A stretch of 64,000 bases of DNA from the NCBI RefSeq assembly GCF_007923355.1, contig NZ_VOGO01000016.1:1-64000 (forward strand), read 5' to 3'. The first letter of the stretch is position 1, and every line of letters begins with the position of its first letter. Source of the DNA: Falsiphaeobacter marinintestinus (GTDB lineage: Bacteria; Pseudomonadota; Alphaproteobacteria; Rhodobacterales; Rhodobacteraceae). The notes under the pieces were generated by a model, which worked only from the letters and a program-made list of their open reading frames with translations, did not search any database and was not told the origin of the DNA. Made by a program: the position numbers and the translations under genes. Positions 1-7,936 of the stretch are shown here, one piece after another.

Positions 1-2902
1 CGCCAGAGACCGTGATGTCAGCGACATCATCGCCATCGACATCACCATCGATGGTCACATCCGAGGTCAGCAACAAGTGTCCTGTCAACGTGATGGTTTG
101 GCCGGCCAAGCTTGCGTCAAAAGTAATCGCGCTGGCATCTGCGTTGGAATTGGCTAAGGCCAACGCCTCGCGAAGGGAGGTTTCGCCATCACGACTATCG
201 ACAACATCCGAAGTGGTGTTGACAATCAGGCTCGGTGCTTCGGTAAGCCCTTCCAACGCTCCAAGATCACTGATATTGGCCCCGTTGTTTGCGACCGCCG
301 CGTCATCGATGCGCGTTGCGCCGGATGCGTCGGTCGCAGGTGCAATGCTGTCATCGCCCGCATCCAGCGCGGGGTTTGCCGCGTCAAGCTTCAATGCAAT
401 CGTCTGCACCGGTCCGCCATTGTCTGCCAGCAAACCGCCAGTCCCATCCAATGTCGCAAAGACGTCTGCTGCCACCACGCCGCCGCCACCGGTCAGCGAT
501 GTCGTGGCCGAAACAGCACCGCTGATCTCGGCTCCACTGGTACCTGCCGTATTGCCAAGAACGATGCTGTTGGTCAGATCGATTGCGTTGGGGCTGCCAT
601 TTGAAAGCCCGCCGCCGAACCGTCCGGCAGAGTTGCCGCTGACCGTGCTGTTGGTGAGTGTCGTCGTCGCGTAGTCACCCGCGCGTATCCCACCGCCATC
701 GTCGACGGCAGTATTACCGTTCAGCGTACTGCTCACCAATGTGGCCGAGCCAAGGTTGTGTATCCCACCTCCGGCAATCGCAGAATTGTCGTGCAGTGTG
801 CTGTTGGTCAGCGACACAGTGCCAGAGTTCGCGATCGCGCCGCCGTAGGATCCGAAGTTGTTGCTGAGCGTGCTGTTGGCAATGTTCACATTGGCGCCGC
901 TGGTGACATATAAACCGCCGCCACGCCCGCCAGTGTTTCCGCTAATCGTAGCGTTGGTCAGCGTTGCCGTACCGGTGTTATAAATGCCAGCACCCGAATG
1001 AACCGCGTTATTCCCGCTGACCGTGCTGTTGGTCAGTGTCACCGTGCCTTCGTTGCGGATACCCCCCCCGCGATAGGCGCTGTTTCCACTGATCGTGCTG
1101 TTGATCAGATGAACGTCAGAGCCACTTGTGATCTTCAGGCCGCCGCCGTTGTCGGATCCCGCATCGCCGTTGATGAGTGTCAGCGATTGAAGCGTTGCGT
1201 CGCTGCTCACAGACAACACGCGCGATGCATCATTGCCCGAGATCGTGATGTCCGCGATATCGTCGCCGTTGAGATCACCGTCAATGATCATGTCACTTGA
1301 GATGCTCAACTGTGTTCCACCCAGAACAATGGTCTGGCCAGACAGGCTTGCATCAAACGTAATCGTGCTGAGATCAGCATCCGAATTGGCCAAAGCCAGA
1401 GCTTCGCGCAGTGAGGTTAATCCATCATAACTATCTACAACATCCAAATTGGTGGTCACGTGCAGGCTGTCGGCTTCCGGCGCTTCAACAGCCCCCAGAT
1501 CGCTGAAATTCGCGCCGTTGTTGGCAACATCCAGGTCAACACGCACGTTACCGGCAGCATCCGTCACCGGCGCCGCACTGTCATCCCCCGCATCCAGCGC
1601 CGGATTGGTCGCGCTTGTATTGAGAGCGATCGTCAGAACCGGCCCGCCATTGTTGGCCAGAAATCCGCCGCCAATGCCGTCCAGAGCGGCAAATACATCT
1701 GCCGCTATTCCGGAGGTGATAGAGTTGGTTGCGGTCACCGAGCCAGAAACATCATCGTCCCCTTCCCAAGCAGAATTGCCCAATACGATACTGTTGGTCA
1801 GCGCCGCCAGGCCATAGTTGTAAATCCCGCCGCCATGTCTCGCCGTATTGCCGCTGAGCGTGCTGTTGGTCAGCGCCGCCAGGCCATCGTTTAAAATCCC
1901 GCCGCCATATCGCGCATAATTCCCGCTGAGCGTGCTGTTCGTCACGTACAGAATCGCCGTGCTAGTGTTGTCAATCCCGCCCCCTTCCCATTCCGCCCAA
2001 TTCCCGCTGAGCGTGCTGTTGGTTAGCGTCGCCGTGCCCTCGTTGATGATCCCGCCGCCATATCCCGCATAATTCCCGCTGAGCGTGCTGTTGGTTAGCG
2101 TCGCCGTGCCCTCGTTGATGATCCCGCCGCCATGGCGGCTCGCGCCATTCCCGCTGAGTGTGCTGTTGATAAGCGTCGCCGTGCCCTCGTTGAAGATCCC
2201 GCCGCCGTTGTACGCGCCATTCAAGCTGAGCGTGCTGTTGATAAGCGTCGCCGTGCCCTCGTTGAAGATCCCGCCGCCGAAGTCCGCGTCATTCAAGCTG
2301 AGCGTGCTGTTGGTCAGCGTCGCGGTGCCAGCAGCGCCATTGAAGAACCCGCCGCCGTAGTTCGCTTCATTCCCGCTGATCGTGCTGTTGGTCAGCGTCG
2401 CGGTGCCAGTGTTCACGATCGCGCCGCCGTAGGCCGCTTCATTCCCGCTGAGCGTGCTGTTGGTCAGCGTCGCGGTGCCACGATTGAAAATCCCGCCGCC
2501 GAAGTCCGCGACATTCCCGCTGAGCGTGCAGTTGGCCAGATCGACTGTGGCGCCGGAGACAACGAAAACGCCACCACCGGCCCCGGCGTAGCCATCCGTG
2601 ATCGTCAGGGCGTGCAGGGTCGATGTTCCACCAGTCGCACTGAACACGCGGGAGGCATCGTTGCCCGAGATCGTGATGTCGGCCACATCGTCCCCGTCGA
2701 TATCGCCGTCGATGGTCACATCAGTGGACAGAACCAGCTCGGTTCCGCCCAGCGTGATCGTCTGACCGGATAACGCGGCATCAAAGGTGATCGTGTCAAC
2801 TCCGGCAACCGCATCAGCAAGGGCAATCGCTTCTCTCAGCGAAGTAACACCGTCAGCTGCATCCACGACATCCGAAGTTGTATCAACTATGAAATTGGCC
2901 AT
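1..2902 (-). CDS. CSLREA / beta-helix repeat surface protein, 5' part (C-terminus outside window)
   Basis: The frame opens at ATG 2902, 7 bases after GGAGAGG, and is still open at base 1, so about 967 codons are present and the C-terminus is missing. The protein begins MANFIVDTTSDVVDAADG with no signal peptide. Three modules start near residues 1, 475 and 885. Each opens with a CSLREA-type segment (TSLREALALANS), then TITFDASLSGQTI and an Asp-rich loop (DGDIDGDDVADITISGN). A ladder of 22-26 residue repeats of the form TATLTNSTLSGN.A.YGGGI.NEG follows. Modules end with NNGGPV.TIAL and NPALDAGDD, as in choice-of-anchor Q proteins. Such proteins fold as right-handed beta-helices and are usually cell-surface or secreted adhesins. 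Lack of an N-terminal signal suggests type I secretion through a C-terminal signal, but that part is not visible. Family confident, function inferred. Confidence 0.85.
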   Translation of the reverse strand, partial: MANFIVDTTSDVVDAADGVTSLREAIALADAVAGVDTITFDAALSGQTITLGGTELVLSTDVTIDGDIDGDDVADITISGNDASRVFSATGGTSTLHALTITDGYAGAGGGVFVVSGATVDLANCTLSGNVADFGGGIFNRGTATLTNSTLSGNEAAYGGAIVNTGTATLTNSTISGNEANYGGGFFNGAAGTATLTNSTLSLNDADFGGGIFNEGTATLINSTLSLNGAYNGGGIFNEGTATLINSTLSGNGASRHGGGIINEGTATLTNSTLSGNYAGYGGGIINEGTATLTNSTLSGNWAEWEGGGIDNTSTAILYVTNSTLSGNYARYGGGILNDGLAALTNSTLSGNTARHGGGIYNYGLAALTNSIVLGNSAWEGDDDVSGSVTATNSITSGIAADVFAALDGIGGGFLANNGGPVLTIALNTSATNPALDAGDDSAAPVTDAAGNVRVDLDVANNGANFSDLGAVEAPEADSLHVTTNLDVVDSYDGLTSLREALALANSDADLSTITFDASLSGQTIVLGGTQLSISSDMIIDGDLNGDDIADITISGNDASRVLSVSSDATLQSLTLINGDAGSDNGGGLKITSGSDVHLINSTISGNSAYRGGGIRNEGTVTLTNSTVSGNNAVHSGAGIYNTGTATLTNATISGNTGGRGGGLYVTSGANVNIANSTLSNNFGSYGGAIANSGTVSLTNSTLHDNSAIAGGGIHNLGSATLVSSTLNGNTAVDDGGGIRAGDYATTTLTNSTVSGNSAGRFGGGLSNGSPNAIDLTNSIVLGNTAGTSGAEISGAVSATTSLTGGGGVVAADVFATLDGTGGLLADNGGPVQTIALKLDAANPALDAGDDSIAPATDASGATRIDDAAVANNGANISDLGALEGLTEAPSLIVNTTSDVVDSRDGETSLREALALANSNADASAITFDASLAGQTITLTGHLLLTSDVTIDGDVDGDDVADITVSG
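560..1110 (-). repeat. Tandem coding repeats, module 2 of the beta-helix protein
   Basis: Eight more divergent copies of the same rung repeat lie near 566, 645, 724, 798, 871, 950, 1021 and 1097. They encode NSTVSGN.A....G.GI.N.GTATLTN. They are less alike than the units in module 1, so this array looks older or less homogenised. Confidence 0.75.
1785..2545 (-). repeat. Tandem 66-90 bp coding repeats, module 1 of the beta-helix protein
   Basis: About eleven degenerate units carry the + strand core GCTGAGCGTGCTGTTGGT at roughly 72-80 base intervals (near 1861, 1931, 2021, 2081, 2161, 2301, 2451 and others). Each encodes one beta-helix rung of the type NSTLSGN..YGGGI.NEGTATLT. Neighbouring units are near-identical at the DNA level, for example those around 2021 and 2081, which implies recent duplication or gene conversion. 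These are coding repeats with no spacer structure. Confidence 0.85.
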
Positions 2903-3498
2903 CAGGATACCTCTCCAAAAATGAAGGCATCCCCAGATCGGCATTGCTGCGCCCGGTACGGGCCATCAACAAGCGAATGCTATTTAAACTTGAAGAAGGT
3001 TAACGGAGCAGTGTTAACAAGGCAAAGAATATTTTGACAACAATGTCAGCACCTTAATCCTTGATCAAGATTGGCCCGTCGCGCTGATCACCCTTTCACA
3101 GTTGTCTCAGCGGCTTCCTGCGGTTTGGCAACAATACGGAAGGCGGCGCAGTTCTGCAGGTCCTGCCAGAACGACAGCCCGGCGTATTTCTCGAACACGT
3201 CGGGCGGCAGGATGGTCTTGCGCGGGCTCGGCTCGACCTTGGCACGCACCCGGTGCAGGCCGTCCAGCCCCAGTTGTTCGTCAAAGGCGGGCGCATCATG
3301 GGTCACCGCTTCGAAATCATGCGCGAACCGGGGCTCGCCGATATTGAGCGCGATATAAAAATTGTATCAGCCCATCCGCGCAGGGGGCGGCAGGGGCGTC
3401 AATCGAGAAAGCCCGGACAAGTGTGTGAAGCCGAAACGCACAGAGCACCGACAAGGATACCCCGTTGGACGCGAAAGTCGACTGATCTGGGATTGAAG
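2903..3498. other. Upstream region of the beta-helix gene, with a decayed gene fragment
   Basis: 2903-3070 is the AT-richer 5' region of the minus-strand beta-helix gene. It contains two GTTAAC hexamers (2999-3004 and 3013-3018) separated by 8 bases, a possible protein-binding site. No convincing -35/-10 pair stands out. 3088-3398 holds the gene fragment listed separately. Between 3399 and the tRNA I see nothing recognisable. Confidence 0.4.
3088..3398 (-). pseudogene. Remnant of an unrecognised gene (C-terminal fragment)
   Basis: The minus frame from the TGA at 3399-3401 down to the stop at 3088 reads like real protein: ...WADTIFYIALNIGEPRFA, HDFEAVTHDAPAFDEQ, GLSFWQDLQNCAAFRIVAKP. It has no ATG, and the only start-like codon is a GTG at 3306, in the middle of the convincing stretch. 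The simplest reading is the C-terminal remnant of a larger gene whose front has been lost next to the tRNA gene. The FEAVTHDAPAFDEQLGL stretch is vaguely reminiscent of sulfotransferase C-termini, but I cannot assign a family. A 72-residue protein starting at the GTG is the alternative. Confidence 0.35.
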
Positions 3499-3575
3499 TG
3501 GTAGCGGAGGAGGGACTTGAACCCCCGACACGCGGATTATGATTCCGCTGCTCTAACCACCTGAGCTACTCCGCC
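3499..3575 (-). tRNA. tRNA-Met (CAU), elongator type
   Basis: The reverse strand gives a full cloverleaf: acceptor GGCGGAG with CTCCGCT (first pair G-U), D-arm GCTCAGGTGGTTAGAGC, anticodon stem GCGGA/TCCGC with loop ATCATAA (anticodon CAT), T-arm GGGGGTTCAAGTCCCTC, discriminator A, and an encoded CCA at 3499-3501. The length is 77 nt. The D-arm and the normal acceptor pairing fit elongator rather than initiator tRNA. A CAU tRNA modified to read isoleucine codons cannot be excluded from sequence alone. Confidence 0.93.
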
Positions 3576-3671
3576 ACGGTGAGAGGCGATTTAGGGGAGT
3601 CGGCAGGGAGGGTCAAGAGGGTATCTGGACTTAAGCGCGGATTGTTGGTCCACCTGTAATCCCGCACGATC

Positions 3672-4643
3672 TCAGGTGGTCCGTCCGACGCATCTTCTGG
3701 CGCAGGATGCGGCCATGCGACGGATGAAAGCCTCGCATCCGTCTGAAGCTGTGATCGGGATCATGTGGCCGGTACCGGGCAGCGTTTCATAAACCATTCC
3801 GTAGGCCGCCATAGGATCGCCATGCTTGGCCGGGGACAGCACGTTATCGTCGCCGCCAAACAGGACCCCGCCGGGGATCTTGAGTTCAGCGCCATAGCGG
3901 GGGGCCAGTCGTCGGATCGAACTGTCAGCCGCCACAAAATCTCCTGACGCTGTGATAAACGCTTTCGGCTTAAGGCCCAGGGCAGCGCCGCCACGGATCA
4001 TGAAATCATCGGGGCAGGTATCGGGCCGAAACACCATCTGAAGCACTGCGGGGGCTGTACGTTTGGCCATCGGCACCGCAATTGTGTTGCCGATCAAGCG
4101 GCGCAAGAATGGTGATGTGACGGCCAGCCCCTTGAACGCGTCGGACGGGCTGTCTTCGGGATGTGTCAGCGGGCAGATCAGAGCCAGTCCGGCGGTTTTT
4201 TCGGGCCGGTTCAGCGCCATGGCAAGTGACACGCCACCACCCAGCGAATGGCCGACCAGAACCGGCTTGTCGACCTTTAGCTGATCCAGCAATTCGCCGA
4301 TCATCCGCCCCTGATCTTCCAGATCTGCCAGCGCGTCACTGTCTCGTTCAGAGTATCCGCAGCCGGGTCTGTCCACCGCGATGACGCGGTAATCCTTGGC
4401 CAGTGCGTCGCTCAGGGCATAGGTCATATGCTGCATCTGCCCGGAGAGCCCATGGATCAGCACCAAAACCTGCCCGTCGCGGGGGCCGGTATCGATATAG
4501 TGCAGGGTGCCGCCATCAACCTTGGCAAGCTGGCCGAGTTGCGGCACCAGTGTCTCGGCATCTCGCCCCAGATATCGGGTCCACAGAAACGCGGCGGCCA
4601 GCAACAACAGAACGGCGAAGATCAGATAAAGCAGTACGGTCAT
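3672..4643 (-). CDS. Membrane-anchored alpha/beta hydrolase
   Basis: A 323-residue alpha/beta-fold hydrolase. The first 22 residues are a hydrophobic segment (LLYLIFAVLLLLAAAFLW), so the enzyme is probably anchored in the inner membrane. HGLSG gives the oxyanion region. The nucleophile is Ser133 in GHSLGGG, the acid Asp265 or Asp266 in GGDDN, and the base His293 in GTGHMIP. The stop of the upstream monooxygenase gene is only 17 bases away, so the two are probably co-transcribed. That suggests ester hydrolysis after a Baeyer-Villiger oxidation, a pairing known from ketone-degradation pathways. The substrate is unknown. Confidence 0.85.
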   Translation of the reverse strand: MTVLLYLIFAVLLLLAAAFLWTRYLGRDAETLVPQLGQLAKVDGGTLHYIDTGPRDGQVLVLIHGLSGQMQHMTYALSDALAKDYRVIAVDRPGCGYSERDSDALADLEDQGRMIGELLDQLKVDKPVLVGHSLGGGVSLAMALNRPEKTAGLALICPLTHPEDSPSDAFKGLAVTSPFLRRLIGNTIAVPMAKRTAPAVLQMVFRPDTCPDDFMIRGGAALGLKPKAFITASGDFVAADSSIRRLAPRYGAELKIPGGVLFGGDDNVLSPAKHGDPMAAYGMVYETLPGTGHMIPITASDGCEAFIRRMAASCARRCVGRTT

Positions 4644-4660
4644 AACCTAAAAACCTCTCA

Positions 4661-6130
4661 TCAGGGCTCGATTTCGACAGGGCGGTATTGCTCTATCCCG
4701 GCGGCCCGCATGCGTTTGCGGTATTCACCAACAGTTCCGGGCCACAGCACCGGAGTATGACCGCTGGCATCCTGATACCAGGATGCACATCCCCCATTTT
4801 GCCAGACCGACTCTGACAGCCTGTCTGACATTTCACCAGCAAAGTCAGCCTGGGCGCTTTCCAGCGGTTCAATCGCAGCTGTGCCGCTTTGTTTCATCTG
4901 ATCCAACAGACGGCAGATGTGTTCCACCTGCGCCTCGATCATCAGCACGACCGAATTGTGGCCCAGCCCGGTATTAGGCCCCAGCAGAAAGAACAGGTTC
5001 GGAAACCCGGCTACACTGACACCCAGATGGGCTGAAACGCCATCTTTCCAGGTCTCGGCCAGACTGTGCCCGCCGTCGCCCGTGATATCCAGACGTTCAA
5101 GGGCATCCGTGACCTGAAACCCCGTGCCCCAGATCAGAACGTCGGCTTCAATGCTTTCACCGGTTGCGGCGATCACGCGGGTCCGATCAATCCTGGCTAC
5201 CCCGCTGGGGATCAGATCGACGTTGTCGCGTGCCAGCGCCTTGTACCAGGCGTTCGAACTCAGGATGCGTTTGCAGCCAATGCGATAATCCGGCGTCAGC
5301 GCGTTGCGCATCTCCGGGTCTGTGATCGACCGCTCCATTCCCTTGCGCCACAGGTTCATCGCGAAATTGACGGCCTTTTCCTTGCCCATGAAGACGCCAT
5401 GGCGCATCTCCATCATGTGATAGATCGATTGCCGCCGCAGCTGACGCGTGAAGGGCAGGGCGCGGTAAAGCGTGCGCCAAATGGGCGAAATCGGGCCGTC
5501 AGGCCGCGGGATCACATAGGGCGCAGAGCGCTGGAACACACTGACCCGGCCAGCAGTCTTGGCGATCTCGGGCACGAACTGGATGACCGAAGCACCGCTA
5601 CCGACAACGGCCACCCGTTTGCCCGTCAGATCGACGTCGTGATCCCATTGTGCCGAATGGAAGCACGGCCCTAAAAAACTGTCAGCCCCGGGGAGGGCAG
5701 GGATCTGCGGCACATGCAACGGGCCAAGGGCCGATACGAACACCTTCGCCGACCAGCGTTCGCCGCCTTCGGTGTCGATTTGCCATTGTGCGCCGTCCCA
5801 TTTCGCTGATTTGAACGTCCGCTTGAACCTGCAAAGATCATACAAGCCCTCGTCCTGTGCGACGCGCTGGATATAGGCCTGAATTTCGCCGCCACCGGCA
5901 TAGGCCGTCGTCCAGTCAGGATTGGGATGTGACGCCATCGAATACAGATGTGAAGGCACATCACAGGCGACGCCGGGATAGGTGTTCTCACGCCAGGTGC
6001 CACCAACCTCGTCAGCTTTCTCAAGGATGACAATGTCCCGGATCCCACGTTTTCGCGCTTCGATCGCCATGATCAACCCGCCAAAGCCTGCGCCCACGAT
6101 CAAAAGGTCGGTCGTATTCTGGCCGGGCAT
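4661..6130 (-). CDS. Flavin-containing monooxygenase, Baeyer-Villiger type
   Basis: A 489-residue FAD/NADPH monooxygenase. The FAD site VGAGFGGL is at about residues 12-19 and a second dinucleotide motif VAVVGSGASVIQ at about 170-181. The Baeyer-Villiger fingerprint FxGxxxHxxxW is present as FLGPCFHSAQW (Phe152 to Trp162). Such enzymes insert oxygen next to a ketone carbonyl, making an ester or lactone. The gene lies just upstream of an alpha/beta hydrolase that could cleave the ester, and 97 bases downstream of paaX. The nature of the ketone (aromatic, cyclic or aliphatic) cannot be read from the sequence. Confidence 0.88.
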   Translation of the reverse strand: MPGQNTTDLLIVGAGFGGLIMAIEARKRGIRDIVILEKADEVGGTWRENTYPGVACDVPSHLYSMASHPNPDWTTAYAGGGEIQAYIQRVAQDEGLYDLCRFKRTFKSAKWDGAQWQIDTEGGERWSAKVFVSALGPLHVPQIPALPGADSFLGPCFHSAQWDHDVDLTGKRVAVVGSGASVIQFVPEIAKTAGRVSVFQRSAPYVIPRPDGPISPIWRTLYRALPFTRQLRRQSIYHMMEMRHGVFMGKEKAVNFAMNLWRKGMERSITDPEMRNALTPDYRIGCKRILSSNAWYKALARDNVDLIPSGVARIDRTRVIAATGESIEADVLIWGTGFQVTDALERLDITGDGGHSLAETWKDGVSAHLGVSVAGFPNLFFLLGPNTGLGHNSVVLMIEAQVEHICRLLDQMKQSGTAAIEPLESAQADFAGEMSDRLSESVWQNGGCASWYQDASGHTPVLWPGTVGEYRKRMRAAGIEQYRPVEIEP

Positions 6131-6227
6131 GTCAGGGTCCTCGGATCGCGCAAAGATTGAATCAGTTTAGGCAATCTGCAGAGCAATGAAAGAGCGCATA
6201 CCCGTGGTGACCCAACGTTGCCGGGGC

Positions 6228-7040
6228 TCAGGATGCGCCATCGGTTTCCAGCTGATCCAACGCGGGCCGAGGCAAAAGATCCAGCAGTTCGAACACCCGC
6301 GCGCGGCAGGTGGCTTCTGGCCAGTCCGGCGGGAAATAGTCGGCAGGCAAGTTCGGATGACGCAAAACAACCCGGCGCCAGCGATGTACGATCAACGCCC
6401 GCAACGTCGCGACCTGGCTGGGCGTCAGGGTGTGAGGGGCAGGGTGCAAGGCCAATACATGCTCAACATCCGCCAGCAATTGCGCGCATGCCCGCCTCAG
6501 GTCAGGTGGGCACAATCTGTTGCGCAACCACTCGGGAACCGACAGCGCCGTCACGTTCAGAACCAGAAGGTCGTCACAATTGTCGGGAATGGCGCCATGA
6601 CCCAGGGCCGCGTTGCGCCCGACACTGACATAGTCGGCGGACAGCAATAGGTCGTCCAGCGTGGATTGTCCGGTCGCCTCATCCGCGATCAGAACGTGCC
6701 AGGATTTCGGAGTTTCGGGGTTTCGGTCATAGATGCGGGGTGTGACCCCGGCACTTTGCGCCCGGCCAAAGGCGGTCAGGAAATGCCTGCTGGTCCGACC
6801 GCGGCGCATGCTTTCGATCCAGCTGTCCTTGCGCAATCGATGCAGCGCCACGCGGATTGCATCCGGTTTCAGACCCATCGGCATCATGATGCGGGTCAAA
6901 GCGCCGCCGCTCAGCGTGTCACCGTCGCCTTGCGCCAGATCCCCAAACACCGACACGATCACCGACCAGACCCGCTGGTTCTGCGGGTCAGACAGGGTGC
7001 GTGCGGCCAACGTGAACCAATCTGGCGGGGCGTCGTTCAT
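6228..7040 (-). CDS. paaX: PaaX-family transcriptional regulator
   Basis: A 270-residue protein with PaaX-family features: an N-terminal winged helix (about residues 35-95, including SGGALTRIMMPMGLKPDAIR and VALHRLRKDSWIE) and the family's conserved C-terminal half. PaaX represses phenylacetate operons and is released by phenylacetyl-CoA. It lies downstream of the paa cluster on the same strand, after an apparent terminator, and upstream of the monooxygenase gene. It could therefore control either or both. No operator can be assigned with certainty. Confidence 0.85.
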   Translation of the reverse strand: MNDAPPDWFTLAARTLSDPQNQRVWSVIVSVFGDLAQGDGDTLSGGALTRIMMPMGLKPDAIRVALHRLRKDSWIESMRRGRTSRHFLTAFGRAQSAGVTPRIYDRNPETPKSWHVLIADEATGQSTLDDLLLSADYVSVGRNAALGHGAIPDNCDDLLVLNVTALSVPEWLRNRLCPPDLRRACAQLLADVEHVLALHPAPHTLTPSQVATLRALIVHRWRRVVLRHPNLPADYFPPDWPEATCRARVFELLDLLPRPALDQLETDGAS

Positions 7041-7128
7041 CGCGCGAACTTAAGTCGGAACCGGCGGCATTGCCATATGCGCATCCGCGTCGCGCGGGCA
7101 CCGTGCGACGCCCGGCCCAACCAAAGGC

Positions 7129-7146
7129 GCGGCCCGTCAGGGCCGC
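7129..7146 (-). terminator. GC hairpin at the end of the paa operon
   Basis: A perfect 7 bp stem GCGGCCC/GGGCCGC with loop GTCA lies 18 bases beyond the stop of the last paa gene, in the gap before paaX. It has no clear T-tract, so it is a weak or Rho-assisted terminator, or an mRNA-stabilising 3' hairpin. Confidence 0.5.
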
Positions 7147-7164
7147 AACGATGGGCGGGAGCGC

Positions 7165-7923
7165 TCACGTGCCCGGAACAAGGCCCAGCCTAATCAAAAT
7201 CGCCCCGGTTTCATTTTCCCAACGGGCGCGCAACGCAGCGTTTTCCGTCTTGCGCAACCCCATGGATTTCAGGCTGTCTGCCCGCGACGACGCTGCAGAC
7301 CCGAACGAGGCTGCCACCCGTGGCCACCAATAGTCGACACTGGCCTGCACGGCTTCAGGGTCGCTTTGCATCAACCGCTCGAAACCTTCTTGCGCCAACT
7401 CGGCATGGCGGGCTTCGAGCGGGATAACCGCGCGAAATGCTTCGGCCAACGGCTGATAGGACACCTGCGAAAACTCGGACAGTTGCACTCCAACAGCACG
7501 GCCCATCAGCAGGTTCATCACCACAGCATCGGTCCAGCCCTGCAATGGATAGTTGAACACGGCCAGCCGCATGTCATGTTCCGACCGGGTGGCCCCAATA
7601 TCAGCGTCCCGCGCCAACCGGGCGGTCCAGGGGTGATGCGTGGCATAGCGCGCTGTATCGGCCCCGAAGTCGCCCATGATCTGCAAAACACGATCGGCAT
7701 TGTCGGTCTTTTCCAGAACGATTTTGGCGGCCGCGATGCGTTCCTTGATGCCGGGACCCTGATTGATGATGTCGGCAAACCCGGCAGCCCCTGCCAGCTC
7801 ACTGTCGACAAAGGTTGCCATCAGCTTCATCAGCTCAGCACGATAGCGTGGCGGCACATTGGTCGGGTTGGTCAGAACGCCGCCCGCAGCCAGATAGCTT
7901 TCAATGCTCATGTCTTCGGCCAT
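7165..7923 (-). CDS. Phenylacetate catabolic (Paa_C ferritin-like) family protein
   Basis: A 252-residue all-helical protein of the PaaA/PaaC superfamily. An Ser-Glu-Leu-Ala pair in FVDSELAGAAGF and an ExxH motif in EARHAELAQEGFERLM resemble ferritin-like di-iron ligands, but the full E/ExxH set is not obvious. It may be a structural, PaaC-like subunit. It is the sixth gene of the paa operon, 13 bases after paaE. PaaA and PaaC are both present upstream, so this is an additional paralogue. It may be an accessory or alternative subunit of the epoxidase, or may protect or repair the complex; its role is not established by the sequence. Confidence 0.75.
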   Translation of the reverse strand: MAEDMSIESYLAAGGVLTNPTNVPPRYRAELMKLMATFVDSELAGAAGFADIINQGPGIKERIAAAKIVLEKTDNADRVLQIMGDFGADTARYATHHPWTARLARDADIGATRSEHDMRLAVFNYPLQGWTDAVVMNLLMGRAVGVQLSEFSQVSYQPLAEAFRAVIPLEARHAELAQEGFERLMQSDPEAVQASVDYWWPRVAASFGSAASSRADSLKSMGLRKTENAALRARWENETGAILIRLGLVPGT

Positions 7924-7936
7924 GATCGGTCCCCCT

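Noticed and set aside
1-2560. Array of regularly spaced similar units that might be taken for a CRISPR
   Set aside because: The units are degenerate, have no unique spacers and are in one open reading frame encoding beta-helix rungs.
12-2773. Several + strand open frames across the beta-helix gene
   Set aside because: They are low-complexity shadows of the repetitive minus-strand gene, which alone has a start, ribosome binding site and family motifs.
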